A DNA stretch of 64,000 bases. Source: Gonatopus flavifemur (Eukaryota; Arthropoda; Insecta; Hymenoptera; Dryinidae). The translations under genes and the position numbers were made by a program. Shown one piece after another: positions 11,907-23,127 of the stretch. The notes under the pieces were generated by a model. It did not search any database, was not told the origin of the DNA, and was given only the letters and a program-made list of their open reading frames with translations. The number at the start of each line of letters is the position of its first letter. Position 1 is the stretch's first letter. The stretch covers positions 37,112,001 through 37,176,000 of the forward strand of contig JAFFJZ010000004.1 of NCBI GenBank assembly GCA_018340375.1, given 5' to 3'.

Positions 11907-12573
11907 CGTATTCTCCCTGCTGAAAATGGACCGAAGGAGAATTGTTGTCAGGCTTTGAAAGATTTTTGTCCTAGGATATTCGGTCAAAAACTGACACAAT
12001 TTTGCCCGATTTCATCCGAAATTACCAAATCGGATTGTCCTGTCAAAAATAGACAGAAATTTTTCGTCAGGTTTTGACAGGTTGCTTCAATTTTAGTAAT
12101 TTCGGACAAAACCAGATAGGAAGTTTGTCATGTTTGTAAAATAGAAGCCGTTCAAAGCCTGATAACGATTTTTTGCCTGATCCTGACTGGCATTTTCTTC
12201 AAGGCTGATTGAACAGTTGGGTTTTAAAACTTGACACGCTTCTGAATACGCATTGATCTATCGGTTCAACATGCACGAAAAAAAAACCGTATGGTTATAG
12301 TAAAAATCTGAAGTATGATTAGAAAAGACAGCTACACTGAACATAAAATCAGCAACTAGGAGCCAGCTAAATACTTGGTTGCCTGCTTTTGAATGAATAC
12401 ACAAAACAATTCAATGGATCATCAAAAATATTATTGCTGCATAAAAATTACTTTGTTGGAGGAACTGAATTATATGGATTAATTTTTTTTAGGTGTTGTA
12501 ATCGTATTATTTTCACACGTCAACAAAATATTTAGCCGGTTCCTATTTATCAACAGAATTTGGTTGTACCAAC
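11907..12573. other. No gene seen
   Basis: A weak inverted pair around TCATCCGAAATTAC (12008) and AGTAATTTCGGAC (12097) suggests an old foldback relic. Nothing else was recognised. Confidence 0.3.
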
Positions 12574-12713
12574 CAGTGATATCAGAGTCGACAAGATTAC
12601 CCCTTCCATCTCGCTCCGCACAATCAAATTGCTTTTGTCGGTGGTTTCATTGTGTGTGTGAGATTTCTATACAGATGGGTGAAATGGAGGGGGTAATTTT
12701 GTCGACTCTGATA
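12574..12713. mobile_element. MITE related to the hAT-type copy at 55349
   Basis: The arms ATCAGAGTCGACAAGATTAC and GTAATTTTGTCGACTCTGAT are inverted. The core word ATTTCTATACAGATGGG also occurs, inverted, in the element at 55349-55510, together with CCCCCTCCAT. The target duplication is not clean at this copy. Confidence 0.6.
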
Positions 12714-12876
12714 CCAACCAAGTACTTCTCTGAGTGTATAGTGATAATGCTTTATCGTTATGGCGACGATGCCTATGATGGCGATCTGTACACGGGAAAA
12801 ATTAGTCATCCAAATTTTCGTTGACCAAGTATGTCAGTTTGGACGCAGCACGAATTCAAGAAGAATTCGTATACTG

Positions 12877-13128
12877 CACTGAGAAGAGGATTTAGTTATA
12901 GTTACCAGCATTTGGTAATAGTTACCAAATCTCATAGTTGAATATGGCGGAATAAATATTTAGTTATAATTACCGACATACAGATTCACAACTAATGCCT
13001 TTGGTTATAGTTACCAAACTTGAGTTATTATTAGCAAATCCTGGTAATAATTACCAAATCTTTGTAATAATGAACCAATCACATATTTGAGGTAACCAAA
13101 TCAATTTGGTAACTATAACTACACTGTA
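12877..13128. mobile_element. Foldback element with repeated TAGTTACCAAAT words
   Basis: The left CACTGAGAAGAGGATTTAGT side and the right GGTAACTATAACTACACTGT side pair imperfectly. The interior repeats TTGGTAATAGTTACCAAAT-like words. Its CACTGAGA end resembles the ends at 30684 and 34782. Confidence 0.45.
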
Positions 13129-14029
13129 AAAAAAGGTTTGAATTCTAATATGAAATTGGTTATGAAATTCCAAATAAATGCAAGTTGAATCGTATTTAAT
13201 ATAAAATAGCACTCATATTTCATGTGACTATTTCAATGTTCACAAACGTATTTGAATTTTGATCAGTATTATTATAATTCAAAATATTTTGTATTAAAAT
13301 TCTCTATTGAAATTTGTTTAGTTTTACGAATAAAAACTTCATTTCCTCATCGAAAATTATCGCTCCTTCATTTGTTCGTATCCTATGTGCCTTCGGCACA
13401 TAATTAACATAAAATTAGTACTGCTAGATATATGATTTACGATTATAAGTCTTCGCAGTGACTGCGAAATTGTTCAGATTACATTTTCAATATTGACTAG
13501 AATTCTCAAAATGAAGCTATAGATAGATGTAATACATTGAAAATGGTTTTTTCTAACTTGAGCAATATTTAAAACATATTCTTCACAAATTTAAACAAAT
13601 TCTGAAAATATTCAAATGCAGTGAATCACATTTTTGATGAATATTGCTCAATAGAATATCACCATGATATTTTTATATAACATTTATAACAAATATATAA
13701 CTAGAATATAACAAAGTTCAAGAAACTATTCAAAAACATTCAAATTATAATTCAACAATTTCTATGTTGCTTCTCATTGGGAAAATCTATTTAAACTATG
13801 AAAAACCAACAAATATATCATATCAGATCATTATCATTGTAATTCTGAACAATTATTATGAGAAAATCTATTATTTTCAACTCGAGTCTACGAGGAAAAG
13901 CTATGCAAACATAAAGAAGCATTGATAGGTAGGAAAACCTATATGAAAAAAACTGTCTAGCCATAAAAAGGATGAAAACATATTTCCTTCTTCCCTCAAC
14001 AACTGACCCCCACTTGAAGGGCAGCTCTC
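13129..14029. other. AT-rich stretch, no gene seen
   Basis: No coding or repeat signal was recognised. Confidence 0.35.
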
Positions 14030-14300
14030 AGAACAGTATATAAGGAGCCACCTCGTGCCCTTTGACACACACTCATTTTTTTCTCGAAGCTCATTACACA
14101 TTCACTTATTATTGTCTCCAAGTTCATTCACATTCATTAATTTCTCAAAGTTCATTACACACACATTATTTTCTCCAAATTCATTCAAACAACATTATGG
14201 TCTCCAAGTTCATTCAAACACATTATTTTCTCAAAGTTCGTTTCAACCAAATTATTTCTCACTATTATTCTTCAAAGTTCAAGTTCACTGTAAATGTGAA
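14030..14300 (+). promoter_or_regulatory. TATA box followed by short tandem repeats
   Basis: TATATAAG at 14037-14044 is followed about 30 bases later by CACACACTCATT. From 14080 to 14290 a degenerate unit of about 35 bp (CAAGTTCATTCACA...TTATTTTCTC) repeats about six times. The layout resembles 20891 and 22088. The two open frames here translate the repeat. Promoter activity is inferred from sequence only. Confidence 0.35.
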
Positions 14301-14423
14301 AAATTATTTCAAATATATTTCGGAATTTAAACAACGTTCAATTGGAAAATTTTATTCATCAACACCACAAAAGTACGTTCAAAAGAATAAAATACACGTG
14401 ATTTTACCTGTCACTGATTACCT

Positions 14424-14743
14424 TTCAAATTTCCATTGCTTTCCCTGATAACGAAACTCGCGGTCGTTATCAGAACATTTTATACATTTCCCTTGTTTTA
14501 AGACGAGATACTCGCGATCTAGTCTTAACCCTTTCGAATTTCCATTTCTTTCCCTGATAACGAAACTCGCGGTCGTTATTAGAACATTTCATACATTTTC
14601 CTTGTTTTAAGACGAAATACTCGCGATCTAGTCTTAACCCTTTCAAATTTCCATTCCTTCCCTGATAACGAAACTTGCGGTCGTTATTAGAATATTTTAA
14701 ATACATTTTCCTTGTTCAAGACGAGATACTCGTGATCTAGTCT
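14424..14743. repeat. 109-bp tandem repeat, about three copies
   Basis: TCCCTGATAACGAAACTCGC recurs at about 14442 and 14551, and with one change at 14659. The remainder of the unit (TTTTAAGACGAGATACTCGC, GATCTAGTCTTAACCCTTTC) repeats too. The last unit abuts the 3' tail of the RTE element at 14744. Confidence 0.85.
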
Positions 14744-16013
14744 TCATCATCATCATGAAGTAATCAGTCTCACAACTGGTTTGATGAAACCCTCCACCCC
14801 TGTCTATTATCCGCCAAACGTTGAATTTCTACATATCTACTACATCCCTTGTCTTGTACGATTTGCTTCATATAACTTGCTCTAGGTCTACCTTCACCAG
14901 TTTTACCATTCATTTTACCTTCCAATATTGTTTTCAATAAACTCTCATGCCGTAATGTGTGTCCTATAAGATTGCTTCTCCTTTTCACGATGTGTTTCAA
15001 AAGATTTCTTTCTTCATTTATCTGCTCGAGTACTTCTTCATTTTTGACTTTGTCTATCCATTTTATTCTGAGCATCCTCCTATAACACCACATTTCAAAA
15101 GCTTCAAGTCTTCGTTGATCAGTTTTCCCCATTGTCCAAGTTTCGCAACCATATAATGCTGTGCTCCAAACGTAACTTTTCAAGAATTTCTTCCTTACTT
15201 CCAAGCTTATATTTTTTGAGCATAATAACTGTTTCTTTTGGTAGAAAGCCTGTTTCCCTTGTGCTATTCTTGCTCTTATATCTCTTTCGCTTTTGCCGTT
15301 CTCTGTAATTATGCTTCCTAGATATTTGAATTCTTTCACCTGTTCAATTGTCTCGGTATCTATTTTGATTTTCGTTCTTCTAGCTGTTTTCGCTGCTGTA
15401 CACATCATGAATTTTGTTTTGTCTTTATTTATATTCATACAATAGTTCTCCAATAATATTGTTCTCATAGTGTTGAGAATATTTTCAAACTCAGTACTAC
15501 TCGTGGCAAGTATAGCTATGTCATCCGCGAATCTCAACATACTTATATTTTCTCCCTGAATCTGTAATTTCGATTGAATTTCCTCCTTCACTTCGTTCAT
15601 TGCTTCTTCTATATATAAATTGAAAATCAGTGGCGATAATGAGCATCCTTGTCTCACCCCTCTTCTTATTTGTGCTCCCCCTTCCTAACCCTCTATGTCT
15701 ATTATTGCAGTTTGATTCTTATATAATTCGTATATTATTCTTCTATCTTTATAATTCATTCCCACCTTCTTCAGGATCGCAAACATCTTCTCCCAGTCCA
15801 CATTATCGAAAGCCTTTTGTATATCTACAAAACCTATGTACACAGATTTCTTCAGCGCTATTCTTTTCTCTATTACTGCCCTAAGTGCTAAAATCGCTTC
15901 TCGCGTTCCCCTATTTTTTCTAAAACCAAACTGATCTTCTGCCAATCTACTCTCTATTTTATTTTCCATCCTCCTGTATACAATTTTGGTCAGTATCTTC
16001 GAAGCATGTGAAT
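14744..16013 (-). mobile_element. RTE-like retrotransposon, 5'-truncated RT fragment
   Basis: Read on the minus strand, this encodes the middle and end of a non-LTR reverse transcriptase. Visible motifs are FVDIQKAFDNVDW, RQGCSLSPLIFNLYIEEA and the catalytic FADD in MLRFADDIAIL, then the C-terminal region with LYGCETWTM and RRMLRIKW. A TAG stop interrupts the frame near 15690, between the IDIEG and RQGCS motifs. The 3' end carries the family tail, an ATG repeat ending at 14744 next to the 109-bp tandem repeat. Similarity to the copy at 39211-41335 ends at about 16013, which marks the truncation. RTE/BovB affinity is inferred from motif style. Confidence 0.85.
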
Positions 16014-18105
16014 GCTTCATCCACGGGGAGGGAAATGGAATTATATTGAATAAAATAAGTGAATAACTATTGATTAAGACGTCCCGATTCGAAAAGTTTT
16101 TGAGATCATATGGAATTCATGTAAGATTATATATAAATTCCATATAAACTACATTCAATTGTATGTAAATCATAATAAATTATGAACATTTTTCCCTCCG
16201 GGCCATTCGGAGTTTTGAATGGGTTTTTTCAATGCGTACATATCTGAAAAAAACCACTGCACCCAACTGGGTTGGATCCACAGGTGCTAACCTCGATGTC
16301 TGTTGATGCAACTTCGGCGAAAAAAAAATGCGGATTATCATTTTGCTCCTTTTCCTGTCTACCTTTTTGTCCTGGTAGTAATCATATTAGGTAGTTCACT
16401 CGCCCATATTAGGGCCAAGGATACGCCTAGTCTACCTCGATAGCGCCAGGTAAGAAGCGAAATAGGGCCTAGAATGATTTCTACTAGACCGTCAATGCCT
16501 CATCAACGAATCTGAATGACGGAAGACATTCGTTTCCTTGAAATGCACTTTCGGCCCAACATATCATATATCATATTCTTAGGACCATCAGCAGAAACAA
16601 TGAAATTTCTAAACGTATTAGGGCATTAGGCTTTTGTAATCGTGGAAATTGGTACACTATCAACACGTTACATTAACCACTAATGTATACCTGTTCGAAA
16701 TCTGAGTTGGGATAGCATGACTTGGAAGTTAATCTATCGTCTTGATACATAAAATGGGTGGTAACCACTCATTCTTGGACCAACTGAATTTTTCAAATTA
16801 TAAATCGTACAATAACGAAAAAATTCATGAGTGGAGCTTGAATATGTCAAAAATTTACTCACATAATTCTTAAATCGAAATATAATCCAAGTAGCAACAG
16901 AATGTTGTACATATACTATGCACGTTCATAGTATATCTAAATATATATACAACGTTATATAATGTAACATATACAGTGTTTGGATGATACTTGGGAATGC
17001 TCTTGGTATCTACAAAAATTCATCAATTGTGTGAAATTGAAAGGAAAATAGTATTCTTATGAAGAAGGAAAAAACAGCAATTCTCTTAATTTTATATCTT
17101 GTTAATTGGAAACTCAAGTGCTGATTGTTGAGAATTTGAAAATTCTAGCTATCAGAATTTGTATTCTATCCACATCCTCACATTTTTCAAACCACAAAAG
17201 ACATAGAGAATCGAATTTTATTTACAGGTGGTTACCGTCTACTGTGTATACGAAGGGTTGATATGAAAGATCATCTTTTCCTAAACTCGTTTGATCATTT
17301 CATTGTATACTTCGGGTTTTATGTCAATGATTATGATTTTTTCTTTCGTCAGGACTTATAATTCTAAGAATTCTTCTCTTCGATTTGTTCAATTGTGAAT
17401 CAAATAAAGCATGAATTGAAATCATCAGAACCTTGCGAGCAGAATATTATTTAATCAGTTGAATAAGAATTTCGATGGAATTTTTATCAGTTGTTGTTGG
17501 TTTAACCTGAATAGATAGGATGTGAGTTTTTCTCACAAAATTGGTTTCACAAAAAAATAGTACTATATGATACGAAATTGGAATGGAATATGATGAATCG
17601 TAATTACATTATTCATGTTAATTGAAGCCACATATATTCCAAATATGCTTATGAATGTTCATTCGTATGTATTGTATCAAGGAGGAGAATTGAATTACAT
17701 CGTGGTAATACGATGATTTACTCAAATGTATAAATAAGTCTTGATACTCTCTAAAGTTTTATTGGTAAAATTGTGATTCAAGCAGTCAGGGCAACGATCG
17801 AAATGATGATTGGGATGTAGTTTTTTTTCATCGGTAATGCAAAAATAGATTGCAGTGTACCGATTTATATTATTCTTCCTCTGTCCGCATAGAAACGAAA
17901 TTAGTTTTCTTACATTCATATTGTTGCAGATGTCTCTTGAGTACACCCAGTGAATTTATGCTTGACGTGAAAAACATTCCAATTTCGCTTCGTTGCGTAT
18001 TTCTTATTTGTCAAACATCATTCCTATCATATTTTTCAATATTCTCTTGTTCAAAATGAATTTTATCAGTGACATCTGAATTGAGAGAAAAAGAATATAC
18101 GTATA
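16014..18105. other. Unassigned stretch, slightly GC-richer at 16260-16560
   Basis: No open frame of note. The segment 16260-16560 has a different composition (GGGTTGGATCCACAGGTGC, TAGGGCCAAGGATACGC) and may be a repeat I do not recognise. The rest is AT-rich. Confidence 0.35.
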
Positions 18106-18674
18106 AAGGGTGTCCCAGAATTCGCGGACCGCATTTCACAGGTATATTCTGCAGCCAAAATGCAATAATTTCCCGTTTGAAAAAATTTTTTTCGACGCTT
18201 AGTTTTGGAGATATGAGCATTTTTAGATTTTTTTTCAAATCCAAATCATTCAAAAACACTGTATGCTACATACTTGAGCCTAACACCATTCGCTAAGTTG
18301 AAAAACGGCGGATTTGTGGAAAAAAATTAAACTATTTTATCATCGATAGGTCTGGAGCTAGAGCGATTTGAAGTTGCTGAATTCTGATTGACTGGAAGCT
18401 GAAAAATTTCAAATCGCTATAGCTCCGGAACTATCAATGATAAAATAGTTTAATTTTTTGCCACAGATCCGCCGTTTTCCAACTTGGCGAATGGTGTTAA
18501 GCTCAAATATGTAGCATACAGTGTTTGTGAATGATTTGGATTTGAAAAAAAATCTAAAAATGCTCATACCTCCACAACTAAGCGTCGAAAAAATTTTTTT
18601 CAAACGGGAAATTATTGCATTTTGGCTGCAGAATATACCTGTGAAATCCGGTCCGCGAATTCTGGGACACCCTG
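18106..18674. mobile_element. 570-bp palindromic element, AGGGTGTCCCAGAA ends
   Basis: Arms of about 270 bp are near-perfect inverted copies. AGGGTGTCCCAGAATTCGCG at the left is matched by CGCGAATTCTGGGACACCCT at the right, with TA on both sides. The centre lies near 18390. The two frames in it (18069-18296 + and 18409-18684 -) are the same arm read twice. A diverged single arm lies at 25410-25555. Confidence 0.85.
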
Positions 18675-18906
18675 TATTTCCCATCTAATCAAAAAGGTTC
18701 ATAATGAAGATTCTATATTGCATTTGAATATTTCACAAGAACATTCAATGTTCAAACATGTTTCTAAAGCATTACCTAGTACAAAATGTACAGCACAAAC
18801 GATGAAGATGAAATCTCATCCATAATATGAAATTACATTCTATCTTGAGTTCCCTTTCGTGTTGATAACTTTTTCCAAAACTTTTAAACACGAGGATGAA
18901 TAGTTG

Positions 18907-19141
18907 CACCGAGAAAAAAAGCATGCTCCAAATGCGAAGGAGCCCTTCACGCTTCTAACGCTGCTGCTATAACGTGCTTTCAACGCATGGCAACATGCTT
19001 AGAAGGCATGGGGACTCAAGCACAAAAAGCATGGGGTCGTGTGTCGAAAGCATGGGCTCATGCATTTAACGCACGTTATAACAAATGCGTTAGAAGCGTG
19101 AAGTGTTCCCTTGCGTTTAGAGCATGCTTTTCCTCTCGGTG
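18907..19141. mobile_element. 235-bp foldback MITE, CACCGAGAAAA ends
   Basis: CACCGAGAAAAAAAGCATGC pairs with GCATGCTTTTCCTCTCGGTG. Inner pairs are CACGCTTCTAACGC with GCGTTAGAAGCGTG, and ATAACGTGC with GCACGTTAT. The interior also repeats AAGCATGGG. The terminus differs from CACGGAG by the order of two bases, so this is probably a cousin of that family. Confidence 0.8.
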
Positions 19142-19384
19142 TGGTCATAACTATGTCTCTTTTCTGAGTGGATAAACACTTTTTGGATTGTCAATGAACT
19201 TCGACCGAAAAATCAGAAGTTGCTACAATTTTGAAAGTCTCTCTCTTATTTCTTTTTATTTCTTTTATTCATCTCATGTCAGTTCCGCGAATGTCGAAAT
19301 AGGAGAAGTAATACCGTTGGCATCCATTTATGCCAAATTGGAATGTGAAGGTCATGTGATTCAAATGTGAGGGGTATAAAAGCG

Positions 19385-20060
19385 TAAAAACGATGGATTT
19401 CAACGAAAATTACAGTTTTTTAAATTTTGCCTACCCGTGGAATCTGTCGAGTCTGAATTTTTTCACATTTCCCGGAAGTCTGAAGTCTGGAGGAGGGGTG
19501 GTGGCTGCAATATCAATCAACGTGATGATCTGCTTGGGATTTGGGGGGTATATATGCTCAAAAACGAAGAATATCGACAGCAATCTCAGTTCTTCGAAGT
19601 TTGAATACCTGTGGAACGTTCTGAGTCCAAATTTTCCCATATCCCTGGAGAGTTTGAAGTCTGACGAAGAATTGAGAACAGTGGAATCAATTCACGCGGT
19701 CATTTGATTGAGTTTCCAGGAGCAGCAGTCCCTGAAAAGCGATATTTTCGTGGAAAATCATAGTTTTTATAATATTACCCATATAAAAAAAAAAGCTTCT
19801 GAAATGCATTTTTTAATCAGAAAAGTATTTTGAATCCTTTTTCGACAAACAGAAATGTTTTTTGAATGCATTTGGTACATTTCAAATGTATTTGTAATAC
19901 ATCAAGTATGAATTTTGTATACATTTTAAATACTTCTGTTCGAATGTATTTGAAAAGTGTTTTCTGTTTTATGGGTACATACCCGTAGAACCTTCTCATC
20001 CTCAATTTTCCGACATTTCCCAATGGATGCTGGTAGAATTTCTCAGATTGAACGTCAATA
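19385..20060 (+). repeat. Degenerate 180-bp-period repeat
   Basis: Phrases such as TACCCGTGGAATCTGTCGAG, TACCTGTGGAACGTTCTGAG and TACCCGTAGAACCTTCTCAT recur with the partner phrase TTTTCxCATxTCCC. The 104-codon frame at 19393-19707 contains two of these units and has no protein motif, so I do not call it a gene. Confidence 0.5.
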
Positions 20061-20100
20061 ATTATGATAACATATTCTCTAAGCCCATATAGCATACAAG

Positions 20101-20190
20101 GTCAGAAAGAGTTCATAAAGAATTCAATTGGAGCTTGGAAAATTCAGTGAGTTCTCAAGATTTCTTTTTGAACTCCTGTGCTGTGTGGGC
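20101..20190. mobile_element. CCCACACAGCAC-family MITE (partial left end)
   Basis: The right end GAACTCCTGTGCTGTGTGGG is clear. The left part GTCAGAAAGAGTTCATAAAG retains the inner family sequence, but the outermost bases have decayed. Confidence 0.55.
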
Positions 20191-20300
20191 ATAACAGGTT
20201 GGTTATCAACTTCCTCATTGAAATTTATAAAACAAATGAAATTCTTCTCTAGAAGATTGTGAACTTACTCTATTTCTTACCCTATTATCTCCAATTTTAA

Positions 20301-20547
20301 CCCCTCAAGTACACACTGGTGCAAATTCACACCAATAAGTTTGAGACTTACCGTTTTTCGTCAAAAATTGTATATTATATTCTCGTATTAATCCACGTTA
20401 ATCTGCACAGTTTTCCCTTCAAATTGGAAAAAAGTAAGGTCAAATTGGTTGTACAAGAACCGAGTTATTAATCGGTAAATTTGCGGGGTGCGAATTTGCA
20501 CCTGTGTGTACTTCGAAGGTGTTGAAGCATGTGTGTACTCGAAGGGG
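20301..20547. mobile_element. MITE with CCCCTCAAGTACACA ends
   Basis: CCCCTCAAGTACACACTGGT pairs with GTGTGTACTCGAAGGGG. GGTGCAAATTCACACC and GGGTGCGAATTTGCACC pair inside. The left flank is TTAA and the right flank TAAT. A piggyBac-like TTAA target is possible but the duplication is imperfect. Confidence 0.6.
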
Positions 20548-20884
20548 TAATATTACGGTAACTTATGGATTTTGTGCACGTGCAGTATTAATGATGAAGA
20601 TATAATTTTTACAAATTTGATTTAGAATAAAAAAAAAACAATGAATCAGTTGCCTAAACAGATTAAATGAGTACGATTGGTGAAAGAGTTGAGGAGTATA
20701 TTTGAGTGTTAAGGTCAAGATAAATCGTAGATTTGAAAATTCATGTAGAAATAAAAAAATTGAATTCATATAAGTAAAATTTGTCAATCATGATGCTCAG
20801 CGGAGCATACTTAGTGAATTGATCAACTTTTTATGAGTAATTGTTCGGTTTGATAAGGAATTACAAGTTATGTCATTGGTACCG

Positions 20885-21110
20885 AGATGGTATAAAAGGA
20901 GGCGCGTGAGCGGCATAAGAGAGTTGATGACGATGAAGTAAACATCTCCGATCTAATGACACGACAGATGTGTTATGAAGAGGAAGGTGTTATTTCAGAA
21001 TAAACAAGATATTTATTCACAGAATATATATATATTGAGTTTGTCTCAGTTTCGTACTTCCCTATCCCACTCCGAATTGCGAGAAGTAACCAAGTATTAC
21101 GAGAAGAAGA
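20885..21110 (+). promoter_or_regulatory. TATA promoter with poly(A) signal, LTR-like
   Basis: TATAAAAG at 20891-20898 sits in TATAAAAGGAGGCGCGTGAG, close to TATAAAAGGAGCGCATTGAA at 1227. AATAAA follows at about 21000. As at 1227, this is compatible with an LTR (promoter plus early poly(A) signal), but no paired LTR or pol was found. A short-unit tandem repeat begins 180 bases further on. Confidence 0.35.
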
Positions 21111-21289
21111 AGAATTGAAGGAAATAATACGTTCGAGAAGGCTGAGAGATCGTGGAGTTTGGTTGTTTCTTCTAAATGTGACGAAATCGTTTTTTTTCGA
21201 TTATATTTATGGAAACATCTTGCACCTATGTTTCACACATAAATATAATGATCGATATTCATATTCATGTGAATATCTTACATACATAT

Positions 21290-21770
21290 TCCATATTCTA
21301 TGTAATATTCTATAATGTCCAATATGCATATTCTATGTAATACCCAATATGCATATTCTATGCAATATTCAATATACATATGCATATTCTATGCAATATT
21401 CAATATACATATTTGTATTCAATATGCATATTCGTACATGAATATTCTACATAATACTCAATGTACATATTCTCGCATAAATATTCTATAATTCGTACAT
21501 GAATATTCTACATAATATTCAATGTACATATTCATGCATAAATATTCTATAATATTCAATGTACATATTCAATATACATATTCGTACATGAATATTCTAC
21601 ATGATATTCAATGTACATATTCGTACGTGAATATTCTATATAGTATTCAATATACATATTCGTACAAGAATATTCTACATAACATTCAATGTACATATTC
21701 ACGCATAAATATTCTATAATATTCAATATACATATTCATATTCAATATATATATTTTACGTTCTCGTTCC
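21290..21770. repeat. AT-rich minisatellite, 35-40 bp units
   Basis: Units of the form AATATTCTACATAATATTCA followed by ATGTACATATTCxTACATG repeat about a dozen times with drift. The frame at 21522-21719 translates it and is not a gene. Confidence 0.8.
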
Positions 21771-22087
21771 TTTTATATGCATATTCGAATTTCATGTGAT
21801 TGAACATACTTTCCAGCAAAAGAATAAATTAAACAACACATTTTACTATACAAGAATAATTGGTATTCATTTGCTATTAAAGAATGTTCAATCGTGAAAT
21901 TCATTTCACGTATTTTAAACTGTAGTGCGAACTTTCACCCAAACTTCACGCGATAGATGAGACATCGTCGAGTGAAAACCATGTACTTGTGATGCGTCAT
22001 AAGGGCAGTTCATGGACTCATCATCGATAGATCAAAGTACATTTCTCTAATCTACCAAAACAAGTGCACCATGATGGATTTTCATGG

Positions 22088-22302
22088 TATAAAAACCATG
22101 CATTGGGCCCAAAAGTCAGTCTCCGCTCCAGTTTTCACCTCGCGCTCAACGTTCTTCTCACAAAATTTCAAAGTGTTTTCAAGTCTTCAAGTTAAATTCC
22201 TTTTCAAGGTGTTTGAAATATTTTGTGTTCCTTTTCAAGGTGTTTGAAATATTTTGTGTTCCTTCCAAGGATTATTGTGCCATATTTTGGATTTCTCTCT
22301 TT
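22088..22302 (+). promoter_or_regulatory. TATA/initiator promoter and leader with splice donor
   Basis: TATAAAAA (22088-22095) lies exactly 30 bases before the A of TCAGTCT (22116-22122), the arthropod initiator consensus TCAGTY. The leader then contains a 31-bp direct duplication (TTTTCAAGGTGTTTGAAATA, 22203-22262) and ends at a strong donor, TTGTAAGTG (GT at 22303). This is the best core promoter in the window by sequence. It points to the two small frames at 22737-23512. Confidence 0.5.
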
Positions 22303-22434
22303 GTAAGTGAGAATTTGACTGAGTGAAGAAATCGTAATAATTATATTTCAATTTGTGTATAGAGCAACTTTGTTTCATCTCATATTCAAATACATTGTCT
22401 TTTAAATTCAACCCCATAGTGACGGAAATTGACT

Positions 22435-22672
22435 ACTTAGAAAAATCTAGTTGGCTGGAATTTCTCAGATGTCAATTGAGTCTATCACCGATTAATTGTG
22501 TGGGAAATTCAGTTGGCTGGAATCTCACAAATTAATTGGTAATTCCAAATTTAATTCACCCATGATTATTCGTGGGAAATTCAGTTGGCTGGAATCACAC
22601 GAGTAATTGTTTGAACGTCAAAAATTGGTAGTTGTGGGAAATTCAGTTGGCTGGAATTTCACAACTGTTAAT
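22435..22672 (+). repeat. GGAAATTCAGTTGGCTGGAA repeats, spaced
   Basis: The word AGTTGGCTGGAAT occurs four times (near 22448, 22510, 22582 and 22645), three of them preceded by GTGGGAAATTC. Spacing is irregular (62-72 bases) and the text between copies differs, so this is not a simple tandem repeat or a CRISPR array. It lies between the promoter and the small frames. Confidence 0.7.
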
Positions 22673-22736
22673 TAGAGACTATATCAGTTAAAGTAACACC
22701 AAACAAGACAATGTATGTATTCTATTAATGGAATAT

Positions 22737-23081
22737 GAATGAATTAAAAGCTGAAATTGAGCTTTTGAAGGATTGTATCAAAGTCAGAGAAACAAAGTTG
22801 CTACGAAATAATTTAGATTCCAGAATAGCTCATAAAGCTGGTGTGGTTTAAGGAAGGAAAGGAAGAAATTAGAATCTTGTGAACAATCCTACAATGAATT
22901 GGAAAAGAGGCGAATAAATAGATGTCGCATTTGTAAGTTAACCAAAGTAGAATTTTACAAGTGTAAACGTTGTGTAAATTTATTGGAAAAATACACTCAA
23001 TTCCACAGTGACGAGTTAGAGCAAATGAATTTGACACATAAGAAATTGGTGCACATTCATATGAATAAACAATTGTTCTAG
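22737..23081 (+). pseudogene. Small coiled-coil / Cys-pair protein, frameshifted copy 1
   Basis: The frame opens at ATG 22737 with a charged helical stretch (MNELKAEIELLKDCIK) and stops at about 22850. A different frame then carries RKERKKLESCEQ and a Cys-rich end, NRCRICKLTKVEFYKCKRC (C-x2-C and C-x2-C pairs, zinc-ribbon-like), then LLEKYTQFHSDELEQMNL and a stop at 23081. One frameshift separates the halves, unless a small intron does. The C-terminal 50 residues are clearly related to those of the next frame. I do not recognise the family. A retroelement gag-like protein or a decayed host gene are both possible. Confidence 0.45.
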
Positions 23082-23127
23082 TTCTATTCTTCCTCACCTT
23101 CTCTTTATTTATTTATTTTTCCTCTCG

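Noticed and set aside
14055..14448. Two open frames of 91 and 128 codons after the TATA box at 14037
   Set aside because: They translate the 35-bp tandem repeat; composition and periodicity follow the repeat, and there is no protein motif.
18069..18684. Two near-identical frames on opposite strands
   Set aside because: They are the two arms of one palindrome, not a duplicated gene.
19393..19707. 104-codon frame with possible membrane segment
   Set aside because: It consists of degenerate repeat units that recur downstream; the hydrophobic stretch is not conserved between units.
21290..21770. Regular repeat array as a CRISPR or coding repeat
   Set aside because: The units drift in length and sequence and have no unique spacers; it is an AT-rich minisatellite.
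22435..22672. Spaced repeats that look like a CRISPR array
   Set aside because: Only four copies, irregular spacing, imperfect repeat edges, and a plainly eukaryotic context with no cas genes.
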